This document shows positions 16,811-24,622 of a stretch of DNA of 41,636 bases, in pieces (the first letter of the stretch is position 1; every line of letters starts with the position of its first letter). Below the pieces are notes generated by a model. The model saw nothing but the letters and a program-made list of their open reading frames with translations, was not told where the DNA came from and made no database searches. The stretch covers positions 1-41,636 of the forward strand of contig NZ_BJWY01000061.1 of assembly GCF_007990715.1 (NCBI RefSeq), written 5' to 3'. A program made the translations under genes and the position numbers. The DNA comes from Nocardia seriolae NBRC 15557. GTDB taxonomy: Bacteria; Actinomycetota; Actinomycetes; Mycobacteriales; Mycobacteriaceae.

Positions 16811-17697
16811 CCGAGCCGTCCTTCGTGGGAGGTGACCGGGCACCGGGGATCCAGCGGCTCCCCCGCCCAGGCGGAGCGCACCCAGGCGTGTGCGGGGTCG
16901 TCGCAGAAGGCCATGGATCGTTCCGGTGCGGGACCGGCCAATACGTTCAGGTAGTACATGGGGTAGCCGGGTGCGGCGATGCAGGGACCGTGGTAGCCGT
17001 GCGGCACGAGGAACACGTCGCCGTCGCGGACCGCCACGTTCTCGTCGAGGGAACCGTCGGCGGTGTAGGTCCGGTGCATGCCGAATCCCTCACGCCCGGG
17101 GGTGATTCCGTCGCGACCGGCGATGCGGAAGTAGTAGATCTCCTCGTTGACGACCTCGCACTCCGATGCCTCGTCGTGCTTGTGCGGCGGATACGAGGAC
17201 CAGTTGCCGTCCGGTGTGATGAGTTCGCAGGCATTGAGCTTGTCGGCGTGGTCCCACACCCCGGGCGTACCGAAGTTCGTCACCTGCCGCGTCGCCCGGC
17301 CCGCCCCGCGCACCTCCACCGGAACCTGTTCGGCCGGGCCGTATCTGGGTTCGAGCCGGTTCAGGCATCGGGCCGTCGGCAGCGCCACCTCGATGCCATC
17401 CTCGGTGGACAACTCCACTTCGGCATTCCTCGGCACATACGCGAAGTCGGTGACCCGCGTGAAAACCGAATCCCTGCCCGCGAGTTCGAACACCGTCCCG
17501 TCCACCCGCACCGTGCACGATCCGGACAGCGGCAGCACGAACGCCTCGAACTCCCCGGTGTCGATCACCCGACGCTCCCCCGGCTCCAGCCGCAGCACCC
17601 GTAACCCGGCGTAGGACCAGCCCGCGTCCTCCGGTGTCAGCAGGACGGGATCGCCCGAATCCGCCAGTGTCCCAGCGGGTCTGTGCAGGTGCTTCAT
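16807..17697 (-). CDS. iolB: 5-deoxy-glucuronate isomerase
   Basis: A 296-residue bicupin isomerase converting 5-deoxy-glucuronate to 2-deoxy-5-keto-gluconate. Seen: an N-terminal cupin (LRVLRLEPGERRVIDTGEFE, LPLSGSCTVRV) and a C-terminal cupin with metal ligands in SSYPPHKHDE and EVVNEEIYYFRI, plus DGDVFLVPHGYHGPC. ATG 17697 overlaps the preceding barrel-protein stop (ATGA), and its stop overlaps the iolD start. A much longer uninterrupted frame runs upstream through the neighbouring genes, but only the part from 17697 has iolB sequence. The operon context (iolC before, iolD after) fully agrees. Confidence 0.95.
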   Translation of the reverse strand: MKHLHRPAGTLADSGDPVLLTPEDAGWSYAGLRVLRLEPGERRVIDTGEFEAFVLPLSGSCTVRVDGTVFELAGRDSVFTRVTDFAYVPRNAEVELSTEDGIEVALPTARCLNRLEPRYGPAEQVPVEVRGAGRATRQVTNFGTPGVWDHADKLNACELITPDGNWSSYPPHKHDEASECEVVNEEIYYFRIAGRDGITPGREGFGMHRTYTADGSLDENVAVRDGDVFLVPHGYHGPCIAAPGYPMYYLNVLAGPAPERSMAFCDDPAHAWVRSAWAGEPLDPRCPVTSHEGRLG

Positions 17698-18588
17698 CTC
17701 GCTGCCTCCAGTACGCGGGCCGCCGCCTGCACCGCTCCGGCGACATCGCCGTCGGGCGGGTAGAGCAGGCTGCGTCCGACGACCAGACCGCGGGCGACGT
17801 CGTGGCGCAGGGCCGCTCCCCACGAGGCCAGATCGGCTTCGGGGTCGCCGGAGGGAGCGCCGCCCAGCACGAGCACCGGCAGGGTGGTGGCGTCGAGCAC
17901 CGAGACCTCGTCGGGCGCGGGGATTTTCAGCCATGTGTAGGCGGAGGTGACACCCAGTCCGGAGGCGACGGTGATGGCGCGTTGCAGGGAGGCGGCGTCC
18001 TTGTGCATGGTCAGCGCCCCCGAGCCGTCGCGGGCATAGGGCAGCGGTTCGACCATGGCCATCAGGCCGTGCTCGGCCAGCTCCGACACCGCGCGGGCGC
18101 AGGCTTCCAGGGTGGGAATGGTGCCGGGGTCCGAATCCACCAGGCGCAGCAGCATTTTGCCGCCGTCGAGGCGGTACTTCACCAGCGATTCGGCATCGTA
18201 GCCGGTGAAGCGGTCGTCGATTTCCCAGTCGGCTCCGGCCAGGCCGCCACGGTTCATGGAACCGATGACGATCTTCTCGTGCACGGCGTCGAGCAGCAGC
18301 AGTTCCTCGACGATGTCCGGGGAGCCGAGCACGCCGTCGACTGCCGGGTTGGCCAGGGCGATGAGCAGCCGTTCCAGCAGGGTGCGGCGATCGGCCATGG
18401 CGGTGCGGTCCGCGCCGACGCCGAGCGCGCCTCGGGGGGGGGTGGTCGGCGGCCACCAGGAAAAGGGTTCCCTTGTCCGACAGCAGGTTCGGCCGCCGAC
18501 GGCGGTCGGCGTAGGCCCGCCGCACGGCCTCGGGGTCGGTGGCGCGGGTGTGTAGCAGGTCGTACCAGCGTGCATCGGTCAGGTGCAC
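17694..18588 (-). pseudogene. Cgl0158-family (beta/alpha)8-barrel aldolase-like protein, frame-shifted in a G9 run
   Basis: A gene for a class-I-aldolase-like barrel, usually found in inositol clusters and a candidate for 2-deoxy-5-keto-gluconate-6-phosphate aldolase. The N-terminal part (from GTG 18588: HLTDARWYDLLHTRA, then LFLVAADHP) and the C-terminal part (RGALGVGADRTAMADRRTLL, IVIGSMNRGGL, YTWLKIPAPDEVSVLD) are both well preserved but in different frames. They meet at nine consecutive G (18434-18442). From 18588 to 17694 is 895 nt, one more than a multiple of three; with eight G it would encode 297 residues containing AADHPPRGALG. The start overlaps iolC by 10 nt and the stop overlaps iolB by 4. 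Sequencing error, a genuine null or programmed slippage cannot be separated here. Confidence 0.85.
18434..18442. repeat. G9 homopolymer at the frameshift
   Basis: Nine consecutive G on the plus strand lie exactly where the reading frame of the barrel protein changes. Eight would restore it. Such runs are prone both to replication slippage and to base-calling errors. Confidence 0.95.
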
Positions 18589-19517
18589 AGCAGCTCCTCG
18601 ATCTCGGCGGCGGTGGGCATGGCGTCGGCGCAGGCCAGGCGCGAGGCCACCAGCGCCCCGGCGGCATTGGCGTAGCTGGCCAGGCGGTGCGGATCCCAGT
18701 CCGACAGCAGACCGTGGATGAGCGCGCCGCCGAAGCCGTCGCCCGCGCCGAGGCCGCACAGCACCTCGACCGGGCAGGGCGGCACCGTCCAGCGCTCGGT
18801 CTCGGTGGCGATCAGCACGCCGTCCGCGCCGCGTTTGACCACGGCCAGCCGGACGCCGCGGGCCAGCAGGCGATCGGCGGCCTCGTCCGGATCGGCGGTG
18901 CCGACGGCGACCTGGACCTCGGTGCGATTGCCCACCACCACATTCACGTGGTCGACCATCCAGCCGATCTCGGCGCGCGCGGTCTCGACATCGGGCCAGA
19001 ACATGGGCCGGTAGTCGAGATCGAGGACGGTGTGGCCGCGCCGGGCCCGGCGTTCCAGGATGGCGCGCTGGGTGGTGCGGCCGGGCTCGGCACTGACGCC
19101 GGTCCCGGTCACCCACAGCAGCGGCACCGAATCCACCACGTCCCAGGGGATCTCGTCCTCGGTGAGGGTGAGGTCCGGCGCGATGGGGGCGCGATAGAAC
19201 AGCAGCGGCGGATCCGCGGGCGGCACGAGCTCGCAGAACACCACCGGCGTCTGCAAATTCGCGGACGTCCCGACGTAGCGCGCCGAAACACCGAACTCCT
19301 CCAGCGCGTTTCGCACGAAGTCCCCGAACCCGTCGGGCCCCACCTTGGTGAGGATCGCGGTGCGGCGACCCAGCCGCGCCGCCGCCACCGCCACATTGGT
19401 GGCCGTCCCGCCGAGGAATTTCGCGAACGTCTTCACCTCGGCGAGCCGGACACCGCTCTGCTCGGGATACAGATCGACCCCGACCCGGCCGATCGTCAGT
19501 ACCTCCAGCCCGGTCAC
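18579..19517 (-). CDS. iolC: 5-dehydro-2-deoxygluconokinase (PfkB family)
   Basis: A 312-residue ribokinase-fold sugar kinase phosphorylating 2-deoxy-5-keto-gluconate at C6. Seen: TIGRVGVDLYPEQSG at the N-terminus, the substrate-binding FLGGTATNVAVAAARLG signature, and the PfkB anion-hole/catalytic motif GLGAGDGFGGAL near residue 262. GTG 19517 lies 16 bp after the ABC ATPase stop. Its 3' end overlaps the aldolase-like gene start. Gene order ABC transporter, iolC, aldolase, iolB, iolD follows pathway logic: uptake, then phosphorylation, cleavage and ring-opening enzymes in one transcript. Confidence 0.94.
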   Translation of the reverse strand: MTGLEVLTIGRVGVDLYPEQSGVRLAEVKTFAKFLGGTATNVAVAAARLGRRTAILTKVGPDGFGDFVRNALEEFGVSARYVGTSANLQTPVVFCELVPPADPPLLFYRAPIAPDLTLTEDEIPWDVVDSVPLLWVTGTGVSAEPGRTTQRAILERRARRGHTVLDLDYRPMFWPDVETARAEIGWMVDHVNVVVGNRTEVQVAVGTADPDEAADRLLARGVRLAVVKRGADGVLIATETERWTVPPCPVEVLCGLGAGDGFGGALIHGLLSDWDPHRLASYANAAGALVASRLACADAMPTAAEIEELLCT

Positions 19518-19533
19518 GACACCAGCCCCGTTC

Positions 19534-20337
19534 TCACGACACCACCCGTTCCAATTCGTGTTGCAGCGCCTCGAGTTCCGCGCCGCCGGACATCTGCCGG
19601 GTCAGCTCGGTGAGGTCGATCTCGGACTTCTCGTAGCTGCCGAGCATGGCGCCACGCTTGAGCAGCAGGAAGCGATCGCCGACCGGGTAGGCGTGATGCG
19701 GATTGTGGGTGATCAGCACGACGCCCAGGCCGCGATCGCGGGCCTGCACGACGTAGCGCAGCACGACACCGGCCTGCTTGACGCCCAGGGCTGCGGTCGG
19801 TTCGTCCAGGATCAGCACCTTGGCCCCGTAGTGCACCGCCCGCGCGATGGCCACGCACTGACGCTGGCCGCCGGACAGGGTGCCGACCGGATGCTCCAGG
19901 TCGGGGATGTCGATCCCCATGTCCGCCAGACCTTTTCGGGCGATCTCCTGCGCCTGCTTGCGGTCCAGCAGTTCCAGGGGGCCGTAGCGTTTGACGGGCT
20001 CGGAGCCGAGCACGAAATTGCGCCACACGCTCATCAGCGGCACCACCGCCAGGTCCTGGTAGACGGTGGCGATGCCGAGGTCCAAAGCCGCACGCGGGGA
20101 GGACAATCGCGTGGCCTCGCCCTCGATGCGCAGTTCTCCGCTGTCGTGCTGGTGCACGCCCGCCAGAATCTTGATCAGGGTGGATTTACCCGCGCCGTTG
20201 TCACCGAGGACGCAGGTGACCTCGCCGGGATTCACCACCGTCGAGACATCGCGCAGCGCGACCACGCCGCCGTAACTCTTTCCGATGCCGATCGTCTCGA
20301 TCAACGGCACCCCGGCTGTTCCGGTCTGCTCGGTCAT
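19534..20337 (-). CDS. Sugar (inositol) ABC transporter ATP-binding protein
   Basis: A 267-residue single-domain ATPase energising carbohydrate import. Seen: Walker A GDNGAGKSTLIKILAG, Q-loop in ATVYQDLAVVP, signature GTLSGGQRQCVAIARA, Walker B VLILDEPTAALG and the H-loop VLITHNPHHA. Ribose-type importers often have a duplicated ATPase of about 500 residues; here a single domain probably dimerises. ATG 20337 overlaps the permease stop (ATGA). The location between the permease gene and iolC argues for myo-inositol as the substrate (inference from context). Confidence 0.92.
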   Translation of the reverse strand: MTEQTGTAGVPLIETIGIGKSYGGVVALRDVSTVVNPGEVTCVLGDNGAGKSTLIKILAGVHQHDSGELRIEGEATRLSSPRAALDLGIATVYQDLAVVPLMSVWRNFVLGSEPVKRYGPLELLDRKQAQEIARKGLADMGIDIPDLEHPVGTLSGGQRQCVAIARAVHYGAKVLILDEPTAALGVKQAGVVLRYVVQARDRGLGVVLITHNPHHAYPVGDRFLLLKRGAMLGSYEKSEIDLTELTRQMSGGAELEALQHELERVVS

Positions 20338-21389
20338 CGGCGTACCCTTTCCGCCCGCTTCTTGAATGCGTTGTTGACCAGCACGGCCGAGAACAGCAGC
20401 ACGCCGAGGAACAGCATGAACCAGTCGCTGTTCCACCCGGCCAGCACGATGCCCTGGCGCGCCATGCCGAAGATGAGCGCGCCGATGGCGGCGCCGACCA
20501 CCGAGCCGAAGCCGCCGGTGAGCAGGCAGCCGCCGATGACGGCCGCGATGATGTACTGGAATTCCAGTCCCACACCCTGATTGGCCTGCACGCTGGCGAA
20601 GCGCAGCAGGTTGCACGCGCCCACGATCCAGCCCGCGAAGGCGGTGGTCATGAACAGCAGGATCTTGGTGCGGGTGGCCGGGACGCCGACCGCGCGGGCC
20701 GTGGGCAGCGAGCCGCCGACCGCGAAGATCCAGTTGCCGAACCTGGTGCGCACCAGCACGATCGCCGCGATGGCGGTCACCACGATCCACCACACCACCG
20801 ACGCCTGGACGCTGGCGCTGCCGATCTTGGTGGTGGAGGCGAAAACCCAACCGGCGGAATGATATCCGTCGGCGCCGCGCACGCCCGAGACCTGCACGGT
20901 GCCGGTGGCCCAGCGGGTCACGCCGAGATTCAAGCCCTGCAACGCCAGGAATGTGCCCAGCGTGACGATGAAGCTCGGCAGCCCGGTGCGCATCACCACC
21001 CAGCCGTTGAGCGCGCCGACGGTGAGCGCGAAGACCAGCGAAACCGCCAGTCCCAGCCAGATATTCCAGCCCGCGTGCACCGCCAGCAGGCCGGCGATGA
21101 GCGCGGTGGAGGCGGTCATCACGCCGGTGGACAGATCGAATTCGCCGCCGATCATGAGCAGCGCCACCGCCACCGCCATGATGCCCAGGGTGGAGGCGTC
21201 GTCGAGCCAGGTCGAGATGCCCAGCGGTTTCACGAATTTGGTGGTGATGAGGGTGAAGAACACGAACACCACCACCGCGCCGAGCAGCGCGCCCACTTCG
21301 GGGCGGGCGACCAGCCGGTTGAGGATGGCCAGCCGGTCCGGCGGCGGTGCGGCCGGTGTCGTCTCGGATGTCGTTGTCGTAGCAGTCAT
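20334..21389 (-). CDS. Sugar (inositol) ABC transporter permease
   Basis: A 351-residue integral membrane subunit of the RbsC/branched-chain-type permease family. Seen: repeated hydrophobic segments (VGALLGAVVVFVFFTLIT, LGIMAVAVALLMIGGEFDLS, IWLGLAVSLVFALTVGALNG, and others), the conserved GGEFDLSTGV motif, TLGTFLALQGL, VGGSLPTARAVGVP (the EAA-like coupling loop) and GGCLLTGGFGSVVGAAIGAL. The Thr/Pro-rich N-terminus is cytoplasmic. ATG 21389 is preceded by GGGAGAAAA; the gene starts 20 bp after the binding-protein stop and is coupled to the ATPase gene by an ATGA overlap. Confidence 0.92.
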   Translation of the reverse strand: MTATTTTSETTPAAPPPDRLAILNRLVARPEVGALLGAVVVFVFFTLITTKFVKPLGISTWLDDASTLGIMAVAVALLMIGGEFDLSTGVMTASTALIAGLLAVHAGWNIWLGLAVSLVFALTVGALNGWVVMRTGLPSFIVTLGTFLALQGLNLGVTRWATGTVQVSGVRGADGYHSAGWVFASTTKIGSASVQASVVWWIVVTAIAAIVLVRTRFGNWIFAVGGSLPTARAVGVPATRTKILLFMTTAFAGWIVGACNLLRFASVQANQGVGLEFQYIIAAVIGGCLLTGGFGSVVGAAIGALIFGMARQGIVLAGWNSDWFMLFLGVLLFSAVLVNNAFKKRAERVRR

Positions 21390-21409
21390 TTCATTTTCTC
21401 CCGGCCCGC

Positions 21410-22405
21410 TCACCGTGTGCCCTGGCCGACCAGCGCGGCAATGGCTTCCACATTGGACTTGTCCACGAACGCCGGACCGGTCTGCACCGGATGGCCACCG
21501 CCGACGGTGTTCAGGTTCGTCTTGTAGAGCTGCAGCATGACCACCGGCAGGTAGCCCTGCTCGTACTGCTGCTGATCCACCGCGAAAAGCAGGGACCCGG
21601 CCCGGATGGCGCTCACCACATCGGAATTCAGGTCGAAGGTGGCGATCGTGGCCTGCGACGCGGACTCCTTCACCGCATCCACGGCGCGGGCCGCGATCTG
21701 CGAGTTCAGGGTGACCACGGCGTCGATGGAGCGATCGGCCTCGAGCGCGCCCTTGAGCCGGGACTGCACGTCGGTCGGGTTGTTGATGTCCACCTGCAGC
21801 GTGGTCGCGGTGCCGAAGCCCTGGGTGGCTCCGGCGCAACGCTCGTTCGCGCCGACGTTCCCGGCCTCGTGAATCACGCACAGCAGCTTGTGTTTCCCGG
21901 CCGCGGCCAGTCGCTTGCCGGCGGATTCACCGGCCATGCGCTCGCTCTGCCCGACGTGGCCGATGGCGCCGAACTGGACGCTCTCGGCCTCACCGGAGTT
22001 GATGGTCACCACGGGAATGCCCGCGGCGACGGCCTTCTCGACAGACGGCTTCAGGGCGTCCGGATTGGCCATGGACACCACGAGGCCGTCGACGCCCTGG
22101 GCCACGGCATTGTCGATGAGCTTGGCCTGCTGGGTCGGATCGCCCGAGGAGTTGTACTCGACCCGGACGCCGAGATCCTTCCCAGCGGCCTCGGCACCGT
22201 TCTTGACCACATTCCAGAAGGCGTCGCCGGGTGAGCCGTGGGTCACCACGGCCACGGATTTCAGGGTGCCCACCGCGGCCGGGGCCTGGGCGGGTCCGGT
22301 GACATCGGCGCCGGGGCCGGCGCAGGCTGCCAGCACCGCCGCCGCGGCGAGCCAGGGCGACAGTCGCAGCCAACGAGGGCGGCGCGATCGGGGGTTCGCG
22401 GACAT
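21410..22405 (-). CDS. Sugar (inositol) ABC transporter substrate-binding lipoprotein
   Basis: A 331-residue periplasmic-binding-protein-fold lipoprotein (type I, ribose/galactose-binding class). Seen: an Arg-rich N-terminus, a hydrophobic core and lipobox LAAC, then SVAVVTHGSPGDAFWNVVKNG, VDGLVVSMANPDALKP, GIPVVTINSG, IGHVGQSERMAGE and AVDQQQYEQGYLPV, the last typical of the family's hinge-proximal helix. ATG 22405 is preferred over GTG 22417: GGGGAGG lies about 11 nt from the ATG but almost touches the GTG. It follows iolE by some 20 bp and precedes the permease by 20 bp, so it belongs to the same transcript. Confidence 0.9.
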   Translation of the reverse strand: MSANPRSRRPRWLRLSPWLAAAAVLAACAGPGADVTGPAQAPAAVGTLKSVAVVTHGSPGDAFWNVVKNGAEAAGKDLGVRVEYNSSGDPTQQAKLIDNAVAQGVDGLVVSMANPDALKPSVEKAVAAGIPVVTINSGEAESVQFGAIGHVGQSERMAGESAGKRLAAAGKHKLLCVIHEAGNVGANERCAGATQGFGTATTLQVDINNPTDVQSRLKGALEADRSIDAVVTLNSQIAARAVDAVKESASQATIATFDLNSDVVSAIRAGSLLFAVDQQQYEQGYLPVVMLQLYKTNLNTVGGGHPVQTGPAFVDKSNVEAIAALVGQGTR

Positions 22406-22424
22406 CGTCGTCTTCACCTCCCCA

Positions 22425-23327
22425 CTAAATCCGAGCCGAGGCGAGACCAGCGCCGATCTCGGCCAGGTGTCGCAGACTTTCTCGAGCGTCGGCGGTGGGG
22501 ACCGCGGCGGAGTCGCCGGGTGCCAGCGCGGTGTCCTGCTCGATCACGTACCAGCCGCGGTAACCGGCCGCGTGCACCTCGCGAACCAGGGCCGCGATAT
22601 CGACATCGCCGCTGCCGAGCGGGACGTAGAGCCCGCGGCGCACGGCGTCGCTGTAATCGGCAGTGCCGTCGCGCACTTCGGCCGCCAGTGCGGCGCGCAC
22701 ATCCTTGAGGTGGATGTGGCCGATGCGGTCGGCATGGCGGCGGGCCAGCTCGACGGGGTCGGTGCCGCCGATCAGCAGGTGGCCGGTGTCGAGACAGAGG
22801 TCCAGCTCGGAGTCGGCGAGGAAACGCGCCACCTCTGCGGCGGTCTCGACATGGGTGCCGACGTGCGGATGCAGTGCGACGCGCAGGCCGTGTTCGGCGG
22901 CGATATCGCCGACGGTGGCCGCGGTGTCGATCAGGGTCTTCCACTCGCGATCGGTGAGCGACGTGCGGGTGTCGTAGCCGTCGTCTCCGGTCGCAGCGGC
23001 CAGTACCAGGATCTCGGCCCCGGCGGCGGCGAACAGCGCGGCCGTCTCGCGGGCGGCGGCCAGGGCCCGGCTCGGTTCCCGGTGCAGCGCCAGCGCGAGG
23101 AAGCCGCCGATCGGCGCGATTCCGTAGGCGCGCAGGGCTTTGGACAGCTCGCCGGGCGCATCGGGTAGGTACCCCGGTGGCCCGAACTCGGTGGCGGTGA
23201 TTCCCAGTGCCGCCATTTCGGCGAGCACCGTCTCGGGGGCGAGGACTTCTCCCCAGCCCGGTACCTCGCAGACTCCCCAGGAGATCGGCGCGGCAGCTAT
23301 ACGCAGTGGATTCAGCGATTCGGTCAT
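22425..23327 (-). CDS. iolE: Inosose dehydratase-like sugar phosphate isomerase/epimerase
   Basis: A 300-residue xylose-isomerase-like TIM barrel. In the inositol pathway it dehydrates 2-keto-myo-inositol to the trihydroxycyclohexane-dione used by IolD. Seen: AAAPISWGVCEVPGWGE at the N-terminus (IolE hallmark), EFGPPGYLP, ALHPHVGTHVET, DLCLDTGHLLIGG and GHIHLKDV, which together hold the metal-binding Glu/His/Asp ligands, and YRGWYVIEQD at the end. ATG 23327 has GGGAAGTG just upstream. It is the first gene of the minus-strand inositol operon. A -35/-10-like pair with a LacI operator between them lies at 23349-23378. Confidence 0.92.
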   Translation of the reverse strand: MTESLNPLRIAAAPISWGVCEVPGWGEVLAPETVLAEMAALGITATEFGPPGYLPDAPGELSKALRAYGIAPIGGFLALALHREPSRALAAARETAALFAAAGAEILVLAAATGDDGYDTRTSLTDREWKTLIDTAATVGDIAAEHGLRVALHPHVGTHVETAAEVARFLADSELDLCLDTGHLLIGGTDPVELARRHADRIGHIHLKDVRAALAAEVRDGTADYSDAVRRGLYVPLGSGDVDIAALVREVHAAGYRGWYVIEQDTALAPGDSAAVPTADARESLRHLAEIGAGLASARI

Positions 23328-23348
23328 CGGCACTTCCCAGACCCGTCG

Positions 23349-23378
23349 TATGTACTCAGCATTGGAGCGCTCCAACAA
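23349..23378 (-). promoter_or_regulatory. iolE promoter with LacI-type operator between -35 and -10
   Basis: TTGGAGCGCTCCAA (23362-23375) is a perfect 14-bp palindrome with the central CG typical of LacI-family operators. Read on the minus strand, TTGTTG (23378-23373) and TACATA (23354-23349) are spaced 18 bp and straddle the palindrome. A repressor bound there would block polymerase. The operator is well supported; the -35/-10 assignment is moderate. Confidence 0.72.
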
Positions 23379-23498
23379 TGTAACCTGGCTCACTCCCGTG
23401 TCAAGAGTCCGACATGCATCGAAAACTGCTGTGTGGCCACGGAAAACATGGTCTTGCAGGCCAAATGCCGGACCGAATCCATGCCCCGAATATCTGAT

Positions 23499-23540
23499 TA
23501 GAGCGCTCTATTGCCTCGCCCGGTGGCAACGCTGTAGCGT
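23499..23540 (+). promoter_or_regulatory. Second LacI operator and likely promoter of the LacI-family regulator
   Basis: TAGAGCGCTCTA (23499-23510) is a perfect 12-bp palindrome sharing the core GAGCGCTC with the operator before iolE. It directly abuts TTGCCT (23511-23516) and TAGCGT (23535-23540), spaced 18 bp, a plausible promoter for the regulator gene. This suggests autoregulation and coordinated repression of both divergent units. Confidence 0.65.
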
Positions 23541-23597
23541 GCGACACACACCGATCCCGAGTCCGACAACACCGATCCCGAGGACATGGAGGCGACC

Positions 23598-24602
23598 ATG
23601 ACCAGACCGACCATGGAGGACGTCGCCGCCGCCGCGGGCGTCTCCCGGGCCCTGGTCTCGCTGGTCATGCGGAATTCGCCCAAGGTGAGCGAGCATCGCC
23701 GCCGCGCGGTGCTGGCCGCGGCCGCCGAACTCGGCTACCAGCCGCACGCCATGGCCCGTTCGCTGGCCAGCCGGACCTCCAACATTGTCGAGGTCATGGT
23801 CTCGGACCTGCGAAATCCCTTCTTCGCCGACGTGATCGAGGGCATGGACGAGGCCGCACAGGAGGCCGGGCTCGAACTCATCCTCAATACCGGCCGCCGC
23901 AGCGCGACCCGGGAGCGCACCGCGCTGGAGAGCCTGCTGGGGTTCCGGCCGGGCGGCATCATCCTGCTGTCGCCGGTGCTGCCCGCGGCCGCGATTCGCG
24001 ATGCGGCGGCGCGGTGCCCGATCGTGCTGGTGTCGCGGACCTCCACCAGCCCGGCCGTCGACACCGTCAATGACGACGGCGAACTCGGCGCGGCGCTGGC
24101 GGTGGATCACCTTGTGGCCCTGGGCCATCGGCGCATCGTGCACCTCGACGGCGGCGCGGCCTTCGCGGCCCCGCCCCGACGCAAGGGCTATACGGCCGCC
24201 ATGACCCGATACGGCCTCGAGCCCATGGTGATCGCCAGCGAGCACACCGAAGAGGCCGGTGCGGCCGCGGTCCGCAAGCTGCTGAACATCTTCTCCCCCA
24301 CCAACTTTCCCACCGCACTGGTGTGCGGCAATGATTTCAATGCCGTGGGCGCGATGGCCGCGCTCGAGGAGGCGGGTCTGCGTGCGCCCGAGGACGTCTC
24401 GGTCGTCGGCTACGACAACACCTCGCTGGCGGCGCTGCGGCACGTCGCCCTGACCACCATAGATCAACCGCGGAAACGCATCGGCCAGTTGGCCATTGCG
24501 GCGCTGCACGAACGGCTGCGCGGCGAGCGCACCGATCCGCTGCGCAAACGCCTGGAACCCTCCCTGGTCGTCCGCTCGACCACCGCCCCACCCCACGACT
24601 GA
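23598..24602 (+). CDS. LacI-family transcriptional regulator of the inositol locus
   Basis: A 334-residue repressor. Seen: an N-terminal LacI helix-turn-helix (TMEDVAAAAGVSRALVSLVM) with hinge ELGYQPHAMARSLASRTSN, then a periplasmic-binding-like effector domain (VSDLRNPFFADVIEGMDEAA, NDDGELGAALAVDHLVALGH, ALVCGNDFNAVGAMAALEEA, LTTIDQPRKRIGQLA). ATG 23598 is chosen because GGAGG lies 6 nt upstream; ATG 23586 is in frame but lacks one. It is divergent from iolE, with two GAGCGCTC palindromes between them. The likely inducer is inositol or an early intermediate (inference). The stop was originally 11 nt from the iolG start; an IS110 element now separates them. Confidence 0.9.
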   Translation: MTRPTMEDVAAAAGVSRALVSLVMRNSPKVSEHRRRAVLAAAAELGYQPHAMARSLASRTSNIVEVMVSDLRNPFFADVIEGMDEAAQEAGLELILNTGRRSATRERTALESLLGFRPGGIILLSPVLPAAAIRDAAARCPIVLVSRTSTSPAVDTVNDDGELGAALAVDHLVALGHRRIVHLDGGAAFAAPPRRKGYTAAMTRYGLEPMVIASEHTEEAGAAAVRKLLNIFSPTNFPTALVCGNDFNAVGAMAALEEAGLRAPEDVSVVGYDNTSLAALRHVALTTIDQPRKRIGQLAIAALHERLRGERTDPLRKRLEPSLVVRSTTAPPHD

Positions 24603-24615
24603 CAGGAATCTCAAT
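24601..24615. other. IS110 right junction: target flank GACAGG(A) joined to element right end
   Basis: GACAGGA (24601-24607) is the surviving right-hand target half as seen in element orientation; its sequence recurs in the predicted bridge RNA (rc of 25967-25973). The adjoining ATCTCAAT (24608-24615) is the element's right end and recurs identically at 25923-25930. The exchanged core is GG or GA (24605-24607). Confidence 0.75.
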
Positions 24616-24622
24616 GACGATG

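Noticed and set aside
15680..16954. Long plus-strand open frames antisense to iolD (and similar ones antisense to the acyl-CoA ligase at 4513-6258 and to the transporter at 11154-12992)
   Set aside because: Arg/Gly/His-rich composition without domains, lying opposite genes with clear motifs. These are GC-driven shadows.
18434..18442. Phase-variable contingency locus at the G9 run
   Set aside because: Contingency tracts are typical of surface or restriction genes in small-genome pathogens. One run in a metabolic gene is more simply a sequencing error or a point frameshift, so no switching is claimed.
16807..19116. A 769-codon open frame on the minus strand spanning iolB and upstream sequence
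   Set aside because: Only the part from 17697 encodes iolB. The upstream part is out-of-frame iolC plus the 5' half of the frame-shifted aldolase gene, kept open by high GC.
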